From assembly GCA_021787845.1 (NCBI GenBank), contig JAJYLH010000005.1, positions 62,001 to 126,000 of the forward strand: a stretch of 64,000 bases of DNA, written 5' to 3'. This stretch comes from Myxococcales bacterium. Lineage in GTDB: Bacteria; Myxococcota; Myxococcia; Myxococcales; JAJYLH01. This document shows, piece by piece, positions 1 to 9,357 of the stretch. The position numbers and the translations under genes were made by a program. The stretch's first letter is position 1; every line of letters starts with the position of its first letter. The notes under the pieces are model-generated. The model was not told where the DNA came from, did not search any database, and saw only the letters and a program-made list of their open reading frames with translations.

Positions 1-1
1 G

Positions 2-1471
2 CTGGCGCGGGGCTCGCCGGACACGCCCATCGCGCGGGTGACCTACGACTCCCGGCGGGTCGGGCCAGGCGACCTCTTCTGCGCGCTGCCGGGGCTGAGG
101 GAGGACGGCGCGCGGTTCGTGCCCGACGCGGTGGCCAGAGGCGCTGCCGCAGTGCTCGCCGAGCGGGAGCTGCCGGGCGACTTCCCGCTGGTGGTCGCCT
201 CCGACGCGCGGCGGGCGATGGCCCTGACGGCCGCGCAGATTTTCCGGCTGCCGGCCTCGAAGCTCGTGATGCTGGGGGTGACCGGGACCAACGGGAAGAC
301 CACCACCGCCTACCTCGCCGAGGCGATGGCGCGCGCGGCCGGACGGCGGACGGGGCTCATCGGGACCGTGGAGACGCAGGTGAACGGGGTCTCGCGGCCG
401 GCGGCGTACACGACGCCCGAGTCGGTCGACCTCCAGGCGCTCCTCGCCGAGATGGTGGAGAGCGGCTGCGAAATCGTCCCCATGGAGGCCTCCAGCCATG
501 CGCTAGCGCAGTCGAGGGTCGTGGGCATCCGCTACCGGGCGGCGGCGTTCACCCAGCTCACCCGCGACCACCTCGATTTCCATGGGACGATGGAGGCCTA
601 TTTCGACGCGAAGGCGCGGCTCTTCCACGAGCACCTGGCGGACGAAGGCACCGCGATCATCGGCCGCGACGACGAGTGGAGCGACCGGCTGGCGCAAAGC
701 CTTCGCGAGACCAACCGGACCGTCTGGCGCTTCGCCATCGACGCGCCGTCGGACTTGCGGGCGACGAACGTCCAGCTCTCGCTTTCCGGTTTTTCGGCGA
801 CCTTCGAGACGCCGGCGGGCACCCGCGAGGTGACGAGCCCGCTCGTCGGCGCGCACAACGTGAAGAACGCGCTGGCGGCGACCGGGCTCGCGCTCGCGGC
901 GGGCCTCCCCCTCGGGGCGGTGGTCGAAGCGCTCTCGCGAAGCCGCGGCGCTCCCGGTCGGCTGGAGCCGGTGGACGATCCGCACGGCCGGCACGTCTTC
1001 GTCGACTACGCGCACACCGACGACGCGCTGGCGCGGGTGCTGGACGCCCTGGAAGCGCTCAAGCCGGCGAGCTCGAGGATCGTCTGCGTCTTCGGCTGCG
1101 GCGGCGACCGCGACCAAGGCAAGCGGCCGTTGATGGGCCAGGCGGTGGCCGAGCGGGCGCACGCGGCGGTGGTGACGAACGACAACCCGCGCACCGAGGA
1201 CCCGGCAGCGATCGTGTCGCAAATCGTGCCGGGAATCGAGGGGCAGGGCGTCGTCGGGCGGTCGGTCGAGGACCTCGCGAGCGGCGAGCGGGGCTACGTG
1301 GTGATTCCCGACCGGGCGGCGGCGATAGCGGCAGCGGTCCGGATCGCCAGGAGCGCAGACGTGGTGCTCATTGCCGGGAAGGGGCACGAGGACTACCAGA
1401 TCGTCGGCAGCGAGAAACGCCACTTCGACGACCGGGAAGCGGCACGGCAAGCGCTTGGGACGAGCGCATGA
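2..1471 (+). CDS. murE: UDP-N-acetylmuramyl-tripeptide synthetase MurE (5' end outside window)
   Basis: MurE is the cytoplasmic ligase that adds the third amino acid to UDP-MurNAc-L-Ala-D-Glu. The frame is open from the first base and the family's usual N-terminus lies before the conserved TYDSRRVGPGDLF segment, so the true start is upstream of the window; 489 residues are visible. The Mur-ligase ATP loop GVTGTNGKTTT is present, followed by TTPESVDLQ, DHLDFHG and NVKNALAA. The motif DNPRTEDP carries the DNPR signature of enzymes that add meso-diaminopimelate rather than lysine, and KGHEDYQ is near the end. The stop overlaps the murF start (ATGA), indicating translational coupling in the division/cell-wall (dcw) cluster. 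Identification is secure. Confidence 0.97.
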   Translation: MARGSPDTPIARVTYDSRRVGPGDLFCALPGLREDGARFVPDAVARGAAAVLAERELPGDFPLVVASDARRAMALTAAQIFRLPASKLVMLGVTGTNGKTTTAYLAEAMARAAGRRTGLIGTVETQVNGVSRPAAYTTPESVDLQALLAEMVESGCEIVPMEASSHALAQSRVVGIRYRAAAFTQLTRDHLDFHGTMEAYFDAKARLFHEHLADEGTAIIGRDDEWSDRLAQSLRETNRTVWRFAIDAPSDLRATNVQLSLSGFSATFETPAGTREVTSPLVGAHNVKNALAATGLALAAGLPLGAVVEALSRSRGAPGRLEPVDDPHGRHVFVDYAHTDDALARVLDALEALKPASSRIVCVFGCGGDRDQGKRPLMGQAVAERAHAAVVTNDNPRTEDPAAIVSQIVPGIEGQGVVGRSVEDLASGERGYVVIPDRAAAIAAAVRIARSADVVLIAGKGHEDYQIVGSEKRHFDDREAARQALGTSA

Positions 1472-2883
1472 CGAGTGCGTGGGATCTCCGGGTGACGTTG
1501 GACGAGGTGATCCGGGCGACCGGCGCCGAGGTGCTGCGCCCGGGGCCGGCGACGTCGGTCCTCTCCGGAATCACCACCGACTCGCGCCGCATTCCTCCGC
1601 AGGGGCTCTTCGTCGGCGTCCCGGGCGAGCGGTTCGACGGTTCGGACTTCGGGTCCGCCGCGCTTGCCGGCGGCGCTGCCGCTGTGCTCGTCAGCCGGGA
1701 GAAGGCCCGGTCCGCGCTCGATTACCCGGCGGGAGCGGTGCTGGCCTCCGACTCGCCGCTCAGGGCGCTGGCACGGCTTGCGCGCTGGCACCGGCGGCGG
1801 ATGCCCGCCCGCGTCGCCGCCATCACCGGGTCCAACGGGAAGACCACCTCGAAGGAGATGCTGGCGGCCTGCCTGCGCGAAGAAGGCCCGACCCTGGCGA
1901 CCGAAGGGAACCTGAACAACGAGGTCGGCGCGCCGCTGACGGTCCTGGCGCTGCGCGAGGAGCACCGGTTCGCGGTCGTCGAGCTGGGGATGAGCCACGA
2001 GGGCGAAATCGGCCGGCTGACCGCGATGGTCGAGCCGGAGGTGGGCCTCGTCACCGGGGCCGCCCAAGTGCACACCGAGGGGCTGGGCGGCCTCGAGGGC
2101 GTGGCGCGGGCGAAAGCGGAGCTGTACCACGGGCTCGGGCTCGATGCGGTGGCGGTGGCGAACGCGGACGACCCGCTGATGCGCGAGCGCGCGAAGTGGG
2201 CCGGCCGGCGCGCGCTCTGGTTCGGAAGAGATGAGCGCGCCGACGTCCGGTGGACCGACACCCTCTCTCATGACGCGCGGGGCCTACGGATTCGGGTGCG
2301 CGCCTCCGGCGCCGACCGGGAGCTCACCCTGCCGGTGGTCGGCTTGCACAACGCGATGAACGCCTGCGCCGCCTACGCCTGCGCGCGCTCTCTCGGCGTC
2401 CCGGACGAGGCGATCGTCCAGGGGCTGTCGCAGGCGCGTCCGCCCGGCCGCCGGCTGCGGCTGTCGCCGATCCCCGGCAGCGGTGCCACTCTCCTCGACG
2501 ACTGCTACAACGCGAACCCGGCCTCGATGCTGGCGGCGCTGGCGACGCTGGCGGATCTGGCGCCCGAGGGGCACCGGATCGCGGTCCTGGGCGACATGCG
2601 CGAGTTGGGAACGCAGGAGGCGGAATCGCACCGGGCAGTCGGACGCGCGGCAGCCAAGGCACGTGTCAAGCTGCTCGTCGCCTTCGGGCCGGCGTCGAAG
2701 GGCCTCGCCCAGGCCGCGAAAGAAGAGGGGCTGAGCGCGGATCGCATCCTGCATACCGAAGACCCGGAGGAGGCGGCCGCGCGGGTGCGGGCGTCGCTTT
2801 CGCCCGAGGACCTGGTGCTGGTCAAGGCGAGCCGCGGCACCCGGCTCGAGCGCGTGAGCGACCGGCTCGTGCCGCCCGCTTGA
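1468..2883 (+). CDS. murF: UDP-N-acetylmuramoyl-tripeptide--D-alanyl-D-alanine ligase MurF
   Basis: MurF joins D-Ala-D-Ala to UDP-MurNAc-tripeptide, the last cytoplasmic step of UDP-MurNAc-pentapeptide synthesis. The protein is 471 residues, normal for the family. The start is the ATG inside the ATGA overlap with murE; the open frame continues upstream but that part is only the shifted murE sequence. Visible motifs are TDSRRIPPQGLF at the N-terminal domain, the ATP loop ITGSNGKTTSKEM, LGMSHEGEIG, NAMNACAAYA and DDCYNANPASM. Its stop lies just before the Shine-Dalgarno sequence of mraY. Confidence 0.97.
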   Translation: MTSAWDLRVTLDEVIRATGAEVLRPGPATSVLSGITTDSRRIPPQGLFVGVPGERFDGSDFGSAALAGGAAAVLVSREKARSALDYPAGAVLASDSPLRALARLARWHRRRMPARVAAITGSNGKTTSKEMLAACLREEGPTLATEGNLNNEVGAPLTVLALREEHRFAVVELGMSHEGEIGRLTAMVEPEVGLVTGAAQVHTEGLGGLEGVARAKAELYHGLGLDAVAVANADDPLMRERAKWAGRRALWFGRDERADVRWTDTLSHDARGLRIRVRASGADRELTLPVVGLHNAMNACAAYACARSLGVPDEAIVQGLSQARPPGRRLRLSPIPGSGATLLDDCYNANPASMLAALATLADLAPEGHRIAVLGDMRELGTQEAESHRAVGRAAAKARVKLLVAFGPASKGLAQAAKEEGLSADRILHTEDPEEAAARVRASLSPEDLVLVKASRGTRLERVSDRLVPPA

Positions 2884-2900
2884 GGAGAAGCGCTGACGAG

Positions 2901-4064
2901 ATGCTGTACCTGCTTCTATATCCTTTGCACGAGACTTTCCGGCACCTGCGCTTCCTGCGGGTGCTCCAGTACCCGTCGTTTCGCATCACCATGGCCTTTG
3001 CGACAGCGCTCCTGCTCGGCTTGGTGATGGGACCCAGGCTGATCCGGCACCTGCGCCTCGCGCAGAAGGGCGTCGCCAACACCCGCGCCTACTCGCCGGA
3101 CGAGGAGAACGAACGGAAGAAGGCGACCCCGACCGCCGGCGGGATGCTGGTCGTCTTCGCCCTCGCCCTCTCGACCCTGCTCTTCGCCGACATGCGGGTG
3201 AAGTACGTGTGGGCGGCGCTGGTCGTCACCGTCGGGTTCGGCTTCACCGGCTGGCTCGACGACAAGCTGAAGATCTCCAAGCGCAACTCGCAGGGGCTCA
3301 AGGGCCGCCACAAGCTCTTCTTGCAGACCTTGTTCTTCCTGGTCGCGCTCTACGCCTTCTTCTTCGACCCCACCCGCGCCTCGCACGCCTGGCTGTCGCT
3401 CGACACGAACCTCACCCTGCCCTTCGTTCCGACGCGCGTGTTCCAGGTCGACGTCGCCTGGCTCTACCTGCCCTTCGCCTACGTCATCGTCGTCGGCACC
3501 TCGAACGCGGTGAACCTGACCGACGGCTTGGACGGGCTCGCGGCGGGTCCGGCGGCCGTCAGCGCCGGGCTCTTCACCTTCCTCGCCTACGTCGCCGGCG
3601 TCACCATCAACGGCTTCAACATCGCCCGGTACCTGAACATCCCGCCGGTGCCGGGGGCGGAAGAGCTCGCCGTCTTCGGGGCCGCGGTCGCCGGCGCGGT
3701 GGTCGCCTTCCTCTGGTTCAACGCCTACCCCGCCGACGTTTTCATGGGCGACGTCGGCGCGCTGGCCCTCGGCGGCGCTCTCGGAATCCTCGCGGTCTTC
3801 ACCAAGAACGAGGTGGTCAGCGCCATCGTCAACGGGGTCTTCCTCGCGGAAATCGCGAGCGTGATGCTCCAGGTGCCGTTCTTCAAGGTGACGAAGGCGA
3901 TGAGCGGCAACGGCCAGGGGAAGCGTTTGTTCTTGATGACGCCGATTCACCACCATTTCCAGAAGCTGCCCCGACCGTGGCCCGAATCCAAGATCGTCGT
4001 GCGCTTCTGGATCCTCGCGGTGATGCTCGCGATCGTGGGCGTCGCGTCGCTCAAGCTGAGGTAG
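2901..4064 (+). CDS. mraY: Phospho-N-acetylmuramoyl-pentapeptide-transferase MraY
   Basis: MraY transfers phospho-MurNAc-pentapeptide to undecaprenyl phosphate, forming lipid I in the inner membrane. The ATG at this position starts MLYLLLYPLHE, which matches the usual MraY N-terminus and is preceded by the Shine-Dalgarno GAGGAGAAG about 10 bases upstream; a TTG start 21 bases earlier is possible but unlikely. The 387-residue protein is a chain of about ten hydrophobic segments with the catalytic motifs TPTAGG, DDKLK, NLTDGLDGLAAG, VFMGDVG and HHHFQKL in the expected order. It sits between murF and murD, three bases before the latter. Confidence 0.96.
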   Translation: MLYLLLYPLHETFRHLRFLRVLQYPSFRITMAFATALLLGLVMGPRLIRHLRLAQKGVANTRAYSPDEENERKKATPTAGGMLVVFALALSTLLFADMRVKYVWAALVVTVGFGFTGWLDDKLKISKRNSQGLKGRHKLFLQTLFFLVALYAFFFDPTRASHAWLSLDTNLTLPFVPTRVFQVDVAWLYLPFAYVIVVGTSNAVNLTDGLDGLAAGPAAVSAGLFTFLAYVAGVTINGFNIARYLNIPPVPGAEELAVFGAAVAGAVVAFLWFNAYPADVFMGDVGALALGGALGILAVFTKNEVVSAIVNGVFLAEIASVMLQVPFFKVTKAMSGNGQGKRLFLMTPIHHHFQKLPRPWPESKIVVRFWILAVMLAIVGVASLKLR

Positions 4065-4067
4065 CCG

Positions 4068-5423
4068 ATGACCGGGCTGCGCGGGAAGAAGGTGCTGGTC
4101 GTGGGGCTGGGCAAGAGCGGTGTCGCCGCCGCGAAGCTCTGCGTCCGAGAGGGAGCGCTGGTGACTGGCACCGAGCGGCGGCCCGAGGCCGAGCTGGGTG
4201 GGAGCGCTGCCGAGCTACGTTCGCTCGGCGTCCGGCTCGAGCTCGGCGGCCACCGGACCGAGAGCTTCACCGCCGCCGACCTCATCGTGAAGAGCCCCGG
4301 CGTGCCGCCGAGCCTCAAGGAGCTGGTCGCGGCGCGGATGGAAGGGGTCCAGACCGTCGGCGAGGTCGAGCTGTGCGTGCCGTGGCTCGTCCGGCCGGTC
4401 GTCGGGATCACCGGCACCAACGGCAAGAGCACCACCACCGCCCTCTGCGGACACCTCCTGAAGGCCGCCGGCGTCCGCGCGTTCGTCGGCGGGAACCTCG
4501 GCACCCCTGTCGCCGAGCAGGTGCTCACCGGCGGAGCGGTAGCGGCGACGGTCCTCGAGCTGAGCTCCTACCAGGTCGACGACCTCGACACCTTCCGCTG
4601 CGAGGTCGCGGCGGTGCTGAACGTGACTCCAGACCACCTTTCCCGCTACGGGTCGATGGAGAACTACGCCGCCTCCAAGGCGCGGCTCCTCGAGCTGGTG
4701 ACCGACGGCGGGGTCGGGATCGTCAACGGGCTCGACCCGTTCACCCGCCCGATGCGCGTTCGCGGTGGCCGCACCGCCCGCTTCGGGCACGGACCGCGGG
4801 AGGACCTCCAGCTCTTCGACGAGGACGGAGTCATCGTCCGGCGCCGGCCGGACGCGAGCGAGGAGCGGTACACGGTGGGCTCGAAAGCGCTCCGGGGGAG
4901 CCACAACCTGGAGAACGCGATGGCGGCCATCGAAGCCGCGCGCTCACTCGGAGCGCCGCCGCAGGCCGTCCAGGCGGGGCTCGAGAGCTTTCCCGGCCTG
5001 CCGCACCGGCTGGAGCTGGTGCGCCTCCTCGACGGGGTGGAGTGGGTGAACGACTCGAAGGGCACCAACGTCGACGCGGTGGAGAAGTCGCTCGCCGCCT
5101 TTCCGGGAACCATCCACTTGATCATGGGCGGACGCGGGAAGGGGTCGCCCTACGCGCCCTTGCGTCCGCTCATCTCCCGGGTCGCCCGCCTCTACTTGAT
5201 TGGCGAGGACGCGCCGCAGATCGAGCGCGAGCTGGGCGACCTGGCCCCGGTCGAGCGCGCCGGCGACCTGGCGACGGCGGTGCTCCTCGCCCGCGGCTTC
5301 TCCCGGCCAGGAGAAACGGTCCTGCTCTCCCCGGCCTGCGCGAGCTTCGACCAGTTCGCCGATTTCGAAGCGCGGGGCGAAGCCTTCCGGCGCCTGGTGA
5401 GCGACCTGGCGGAGGGCGCATGA
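4068..5423 (+). CDS. murD: UDP-N-acetylmuramoyl-L-alanine--D-glutamate ligase MurD
   Basis: MurD adds D-glutamate to UDP-MurNAc-L-alanine in the cytoplasm. The 451-residue protein shows the N-terminal Rossmann loop VVGLGKSGVAA, the ATP loop GITGTNGKSTTTA, ELSSYQVDDL, DHLSRYGSMENY, SHNLENAMAA and the catalytic NDSKGTNVDAV, all in family order. The start is three bases after the mraY stop. Its end overlaps the start of a 26-codon open stretch (5420-5500) that bridges to ftsW; that stretch is probably only spacer. Confidence 0.96.
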   Translation: MTGLRGKKVLVVGLGKSGVAAAKLCVREGALVTGTERRPEAELGGSAAELRSLGVRLELGGHRTESFTAADLIVKSPGVPPSLKELVAARMEGVQTVGEVELCVPWLVRPVVGITGTNGKSTTTALCGHLLKAAGVRAFVGGNLGTPVAEQVLTGGAVAATVLELSSYQVDDLDTFRCEVAAVLNVTPDHLSRYGSMENYAASKARLLELVTDGGVGIVNGLDPFTRPMRVRGGRTARFGHGPREDLQLFDEDGVIVRRRPDASEERYTVGSKALRGSHNLENAMAAIEAARSLGAPPQAVQAGLESFPGLPHRLELVRLLDGVEWVNDSKGTNVDAVEKSLAAFPGTIHLIMGGRGKGSPYAPLRPLISRVARLYLIGEDAPQIERELGDLAPVERAGDLATAVLLARGFSRPGETVLLSPACASFDQFADFEARGEAFRRLVSDLAEGA

Positions 5424-5496
5424 CCGCCGCTTCCCCGTCAGACGCCCACCGGCAGCGCTCCCTCGAAACGGCTGCGCTGGAGGTCTCGAGAGGACG

Positions 5497-6669
5497 ATGA
5501 GCGCCGCCCGGCCAGCTTCCTCGACCGCCGCCCCGGCCTGGGACCGGCCGAAGTACGACGTGGTGCTGCTCGGCGCGATTCTCGCCCTGGTCGCGGTGGG
5601 AATCGTCATCGTCTACAGCGCCTCGGCGGTCTACGCGGGCGCCCGCTTCCACGACGGCGCGTTCTTCTTGAAGCGGCAGCTCGCCTTCGCCGCCGTCGGG
5701 GTGCTCCTGCTCGCGGCGATGATGCGCCTCGACTACCACCTGCTGCGCAAGCTCGCCTACCCGCTGCTCGTCGCCTCGTTCGTGCTGGTCGCGCTGACCT
5801 TCGTCCCGGGCCTCGGCGCCCGGGTCAACGGCGCCCAGCGCTGGCTGAGGCTCCCGGGGATGCGCTTCCAGCCGAGCGAGCTCGCCAAGATCGCGCTCTG
5901 CGTCTACCTCGCGAGGAGCGTCGGAGACAAAGGGGAAGCGCTCAAGGACTTCAAGATCGGTCTTCTCCCCCATTTCATCGTGGTCGGGGTCTTCGCGGCG
6001 ATGCTCCTCGCGCAGCCCGACTTCGGGACGATGATCGTGTTCGTCGTCCTGACCCTGCTCGTGCTCTTCGTCGCCGGCGCGCGGCTGACGTACGTCTTCG
6101 TCTCGCTCGGCGCGCTGGTCCCGGTGGCGTGGCTGCTCATCACCCACAGCGCCTACCGGATGAGGAGAATAGAAGCGTTCCTGCACCCCTTCCAGGACCG
6201 GTTCGGCAAGGGTTGGCAGGTGGCGGAAGCGCTGATGAGCATCGGCTCGGGCGGCATCGTCGGCGTCGGCCTCGGCGCCGGGCGGGAGAAGCTGGGCTTC
6301 CTGCCCGAAGGGCACACCGACTACATCCTCGCGAGCTTGGGGGAAGAGCTGGGGCTCATCGGCATCGCTCTCGTCCTGGGTCTCTTCGCGGTGGTGGTCT
6401 GGCGCGGCCTCAAGGCGGCCCGGGAGGCGCCCGACCCCTTCGGCGCGTTCCTCGCCTTCGGGCTGACCGCGCTCTTCGTCATCGAGACCTCGATCAACGC
6501 CGGGATGTGCATGGGGCTCTTGCCGTCGAAGGGCATCGCGCTGCCGTTTCTCTCCTACGGCGGGACGAGCCTCGTGAAGTCGATGCTCGCGGGCGGCATC
6601 CTGCTCTCGATCTCCGGCGGCGGTGGCGGGTACCTGAAACCCGCGGCGGGAGCGGTCCGATGCACCTGA
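5497..6669 (+). CDS. ftsW: Peptidoglycan glycosyltransferase FtsW (SEDS family)
   Basis: FtsW is the septal SEDS-family glycan polymerase that works with a class B penicillin-binding protein in the divisome. The 390-residue protein has about ten membrane segments after a short cytoplasmic tail rich in Ala and Pro. Diagnostic stretches are IVYSASAV, the FQPSELAKIAL motif, the HTDYILASLGEELG loop and LPSKGIALPFLSYGGTSL near the C-terminus. The start overlaps the preceding 26-codon stretch by ATGA. The stop overlaps murG by 10 bases. Its position between murD and murG favours FtsW over RodA. Confidence 0.95.
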   Translation: MSAARPASSTAAPAWDRPKYDVVLLGAILALVAVGIVIVYSASAVYAGARFHDGAFFLKRQLAFAAVGVLLLAAMMRLDYHLLRKLAYPLLVASFVLVALTFVPGLGARVNGAQRWLRLPGMRFQPSELAKIALCVYLARSVGDKGEALKDFKIGLLPHFIVVGVFAAMLLAQPDFGTMIVFVVLTLLVLFVAGARLTYVFVSLGALVPVAWLLITHSAYRMRRIEAFLHPFQDRFGKGWQVAEALMSIGSGGIVGVGLGAGREKLGFLPEGHTDYILASLGEELGLIGIALVLGLFAVVVWRGLKAAREAPDPFGAFLAFGLTALFVIETSINAGMCMGLLPSKGIALPFLSYGGTSLVKSMLAGGILLSISGGGGGYLKPAAGAVRCT

Positions 6670-7772
6670 AGTGGATCATCGCCGGCGGTGGTACGGGAGG
6701 GCATCTGTTCCCCGGCATCGCTCTCGCCGAGGAGGTGCTCACCCGCCACCCGGACAACGAGGTGCTCTTCGTCGGCACCGCCCGCGGGCTCGAAACGACC
6801 CTGATTCCCCGCGAAGGCTACCGGCTCGAGCTGATCGAGGTGCGCGCGCTCAAGGGCAAGGGGCTCCTCGGCCTCCTGCGCGGCCTCTGGCTCCTGCCGT
6901 CGGCGCTCCTCCAGGCCGTTCGCATCCTCCGGCGGGAGAAGCCGCACATCGTCATCGGGGTCGGGGGGTACGCCAGCGGTCCCGTCGTCCTCGCGGCGGC
7001 GCTCTTGGGCAAACGGACCGCAGTGCAGGAGCAGAACGCCCTCCCCGGCTTCACCAACAAGATCCTCGGCCATTTCGTCGACGCGGTGTTCGTCGCCTTC
7101 CCGGAAGCGCGCAGGTTCTTTTCCAAGAAGAAGATCTACCTGCTCGGGAACCCCATCCGCCGTGCGCTCCTGGACAACTTCTTGAAGCCCAGGATCGCTT
7201 CCACGAAGTTCACCATCCTCGTCACCGGCGGCTCGCAGGGCGCCCATCGACTGAACCTGAACGTGGTCGACGCGATGCGCGCGCTCGGCGACCTCGCCCG
7301 CAGCTTCGGCCTCATCCACCAGACCGGGACCAAGGATCGCGACGAGGTGGAGCGCGCCTACCGGGAGCTGGGCCTGGACGCGGAGGTGGTCGACTTCGTC
7401 CAGACGATGCCGCGGGCCTACGCCCGGGCGGACCTGATCGTCTGCCGGGCGGGAGCGGAGACGCTCGCCGAAATCACGGTCGCGCGAAAGCCCGCCATCC
7501 TCGTGCCCTACCCCTTCGCGGCGGACGACCACCAGACGGTCAACGCGAAAAGCCTGGTCGACGCGGGCGCGGCGCTGATGTTCCAGGAGCGCGACCTGAA
7601 CGGCGAGGTCCTGGCGCGCGCCATCCGCGAGCTGCATGGCGACGAGGCGAAGCGACGGCGGATGGAGAAGGCCGCGGGGCTGCTCGGGCGGCCGGAAGCG
7701 GCCCGCGAGATCGCCGACGTCTGCGTGGAGATGGTGGTGCCCGCCGCGAAGCGGGGGCGGTACGCGAGCTGA
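6660..7772 (+). CDS. murG: UDP-N-acetylglucosamine--lipid I GlcNAc transferase MurG
   Basis: MurG is a GT-B-fold enzyme that adds GlcNAc to lipid I at the cytoplasmic membrane face, giving lipid II. The start chosen is the ATG overlapping the ftsW stop, giving MHLKWIIAGGGTGGHLFPG, the canonical N-terminal glycine-rich loop; a longer open frame upstream is only shifted ftsW. At 370 residues it is normal length. GGYASGPVV, EQNALPG, GGSQGAHRLN and the UDP-GlcNAc-binding CRAGAETLAEI are all present. A 200-base non-coding gap separates it from murC. Confidence 0.96.
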   Translation: MHLKWIIAGGGTGGHLFPGIALAEEVLTRHPDNEVLFVGTARGLETTLIPREGYRLELIEVRALKGKGLLGLLRGLWLLPSALLQAVRILRREKPHIVIGVGGYASGPVVLAAALLGKRTAVQEQNALPGFTNKILGHFVDAVFVAFPEARRFFSKKKIYLLGNPIRRALLDNFLKPRIASTKFTILVTGGSQGAHRLNLNVVDAMRALGDLARSFGLIHQTGTKDRDEVERAYRELGLDAEVVDFVQTMPRAYARADLIVCRAGAETLAEITVARKPAILVPYPFAADDHQTVNAKSLVDAGAALMFQERDLNGEVLARAIRELHGDEAKRRRMEKAAGLLGRPEAAREIADVCVEMVVPAAKRGRYAS

Positions 7773-7973
7773 AGGACGGGAGCGGTCGAGAATGGCAGGA
7801 GCGGTGGAGGTGGGCACGCCAAGCCGGAACCGGCGAAGAGCCACGGTCCCGCGTCATTCACGGGCCTCTGGACCGCTCACCCCGAGCGCAGTCGACGGGC
7901 GACCGATCGAAGGAGCTCCGTCCCTCCCTCACCGCGCTCGTCGAGCGCCCTGGTTTCGATTTTCGAGGTCCTC

Positions 7974-9344
7974 GTGCTGAGCAACCGCGCGCGCCACCTG
8001 CACTTCGTCGGCATCGGGGGCATCGGCATGTCCGGCATCGCCGAGCTGCTCTTGAACCTGGGGCATCGGGTGAGCGGCAGCGACCTGAAGGAGAGCGACA
8101 CCACCCGGCGCCTCGCGGCCTTGGGCGCCACCATCGCCCTCGGCCACGCCGCCGCGAACCTGCCGGCCGAGGTGGACGCGGTGGTCGTCTCCAGCGCGGT
8201 GAAGAGGAGCAACGCCGAGTGGCAGGAGGCCCGCCGCCGAGGGGTACCGGTCATCCCCCGCGCGGAGATGCTGGCGGAGCTGATGCGCCTGAAGGAGGGC
8301 ATCGCCATCGCCGGCTCCCACGGGAAGACCACCACCACCTCGATGATCGCGACGGTCCTCTCCCACGCCCAGCTCGACCCGACGGTGGTCGTCGGCGGCA
8401 AGCTCAACGCGCTCGGCTCCAATGCCTTTCTCGGGAAGGGCGAGGACATCGTGGTCGAGGCCGACGAGAGCGACGGCTCCTTCCTCCGGCTGACCCCGAC
8501 CCTCGCGGTGGTGACCAACATCGATCCCGAGCACCTCGACCACTACGGGTCCTTCGAAGCGCTCCAGCAGGCCTTCACCGATTTCGTGAACCGGGTGCCC
8601 TTCTACGGGCTGGCGGTGCTCTGCCTCGACCACCCGGCGGTGCAGGCGCTCTTGCCGCAGGTGGAGAAGCGGCACGTCACCTACGGCTTCGCCGCCCAGG
8701 CCGAGTACCGTGGGGGCGACCTGGAATGCGCGGGCCTGTCGACCTCCTTCGACGCCTGGCGGCGCGGCGAGAAGCTGGGCCGGGTGACGCTGGAGATGGT
8801 CGGCGCCCACAACGCGCAGAACGCGCTCGCCGCCCTGGCGGTCGCCGACGAGATGGACATACCCTTCGAGACCGCTCGCGAAGCCCTGGAGGGCTTTCGA
8901 GGGGTACAGCGGCGCTTCTCCGTCCGCGGCGAGGCGCGCCGGGTGATGGTGGTCGACGACTACGGGCACCATCCGGCCGAGGTGAAGGCGACGCTCAAGG
9001 GCGCGCGCGACGCGTTCGGCCGGCGCCTGGTGGTGGCGTTCCAGCCCCACCGCTTCACCCGCACCCGCGACCTCTTGCCGGAGTTCGCGCGCGCCTTCAA
9101 CGACGCCGACGTGGTGGTGCTGACGGACATCTACCCGGCCGGCGAGGACCCGATTCCCGGGGTCGACGCGCAGGCGCTCTTCGAGGCGATTCGGGCGTGC
9201 GGGCACCGCGACGTGCGCTACGCGCCACGCCGCGAGCTGGCGCAGAAGACAGTAGAAGCGCTCCAGGAGGGCGACATCGTGATCACCCTCGGCGCGGGCG
9301 ACGTGACGAACGCGAGCCAGGAAATACTAGCGCTCTTACAGTAG
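7974..9344 (+). CDS. murC: UDP-N-acetylmuramate--L-alanine ligase MurC
   Basis: MurC attaches the first L-alanine to UDP-MurNAc. The GTG start gives 456 residues beginning with the Rossmann-type loop [15 protein letters not shown]. The ATP loop [49 protein letters not shown] and the C-terminal [10 protein letters not shown] are intact. It follows murG after a 200-base gap and precedes murB by 13 bases. The gap contains a copy-like segment of an interspersed repeat (CCCGAGCGCAGTCGA near 7880) and no recognisable gene. Confidence 0.96.
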   Translation: MLSNRARHLHFVGIGGIGMSGIAELLLNLGHRVSGSDLKESDTTRRLAALGATIALGHAAANLPAEVDAVVVSSAVKRSNAEWQEARRRGVPVIPRAEMLAELMRLKEGIAIAGSHGKTTTTSMIATVLSHAQLDPTVVVGGKLNALGSNAFLGKGEDIVVEADESDGSFLRLTPTLAVVTNIDPEHLDHYGSFEALQQAFTDFVNRVPFYGLAVLCLDHPAVQALLPQVEKRHVTYGFAAQAEYRGGDLECAGLSTSFDAWRRGEKLGRVTLEMVGAHNAQNALAALAVADEMDIPFETAREALEGFRGVQRRFSVRGEARRVMVVDDYGHHPAEVKATLKGARDAFGRRLVVAFQPHRFTRTRDLLPEFARAFNDADVVVLTDIYPAGEDPIPGVDAQALFEAIRACGHRDVRYAPRRELAQKTVEALQEGDIVITLGAGDVTNASQEILALLQ

Positions 9345-9357
9345 GGCAGGGCTGAAG

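Noticed and set aside
503-1450. Minus-strand open frame of 315 codons opposite murE
   Set aside because: Antisense shadow of a gene with intact Mur-ligase motifs; no domain or ribosome-binding site.
5420-5500. 26-codon frame between murD and ftsW with overlapping start and stop codons
   Set aside because: It is coupled at both ends, which is tempting, but the sequence is low-complexity and without hydrophobic or catalytic features; probably spacer that maintains ribosome coupling.
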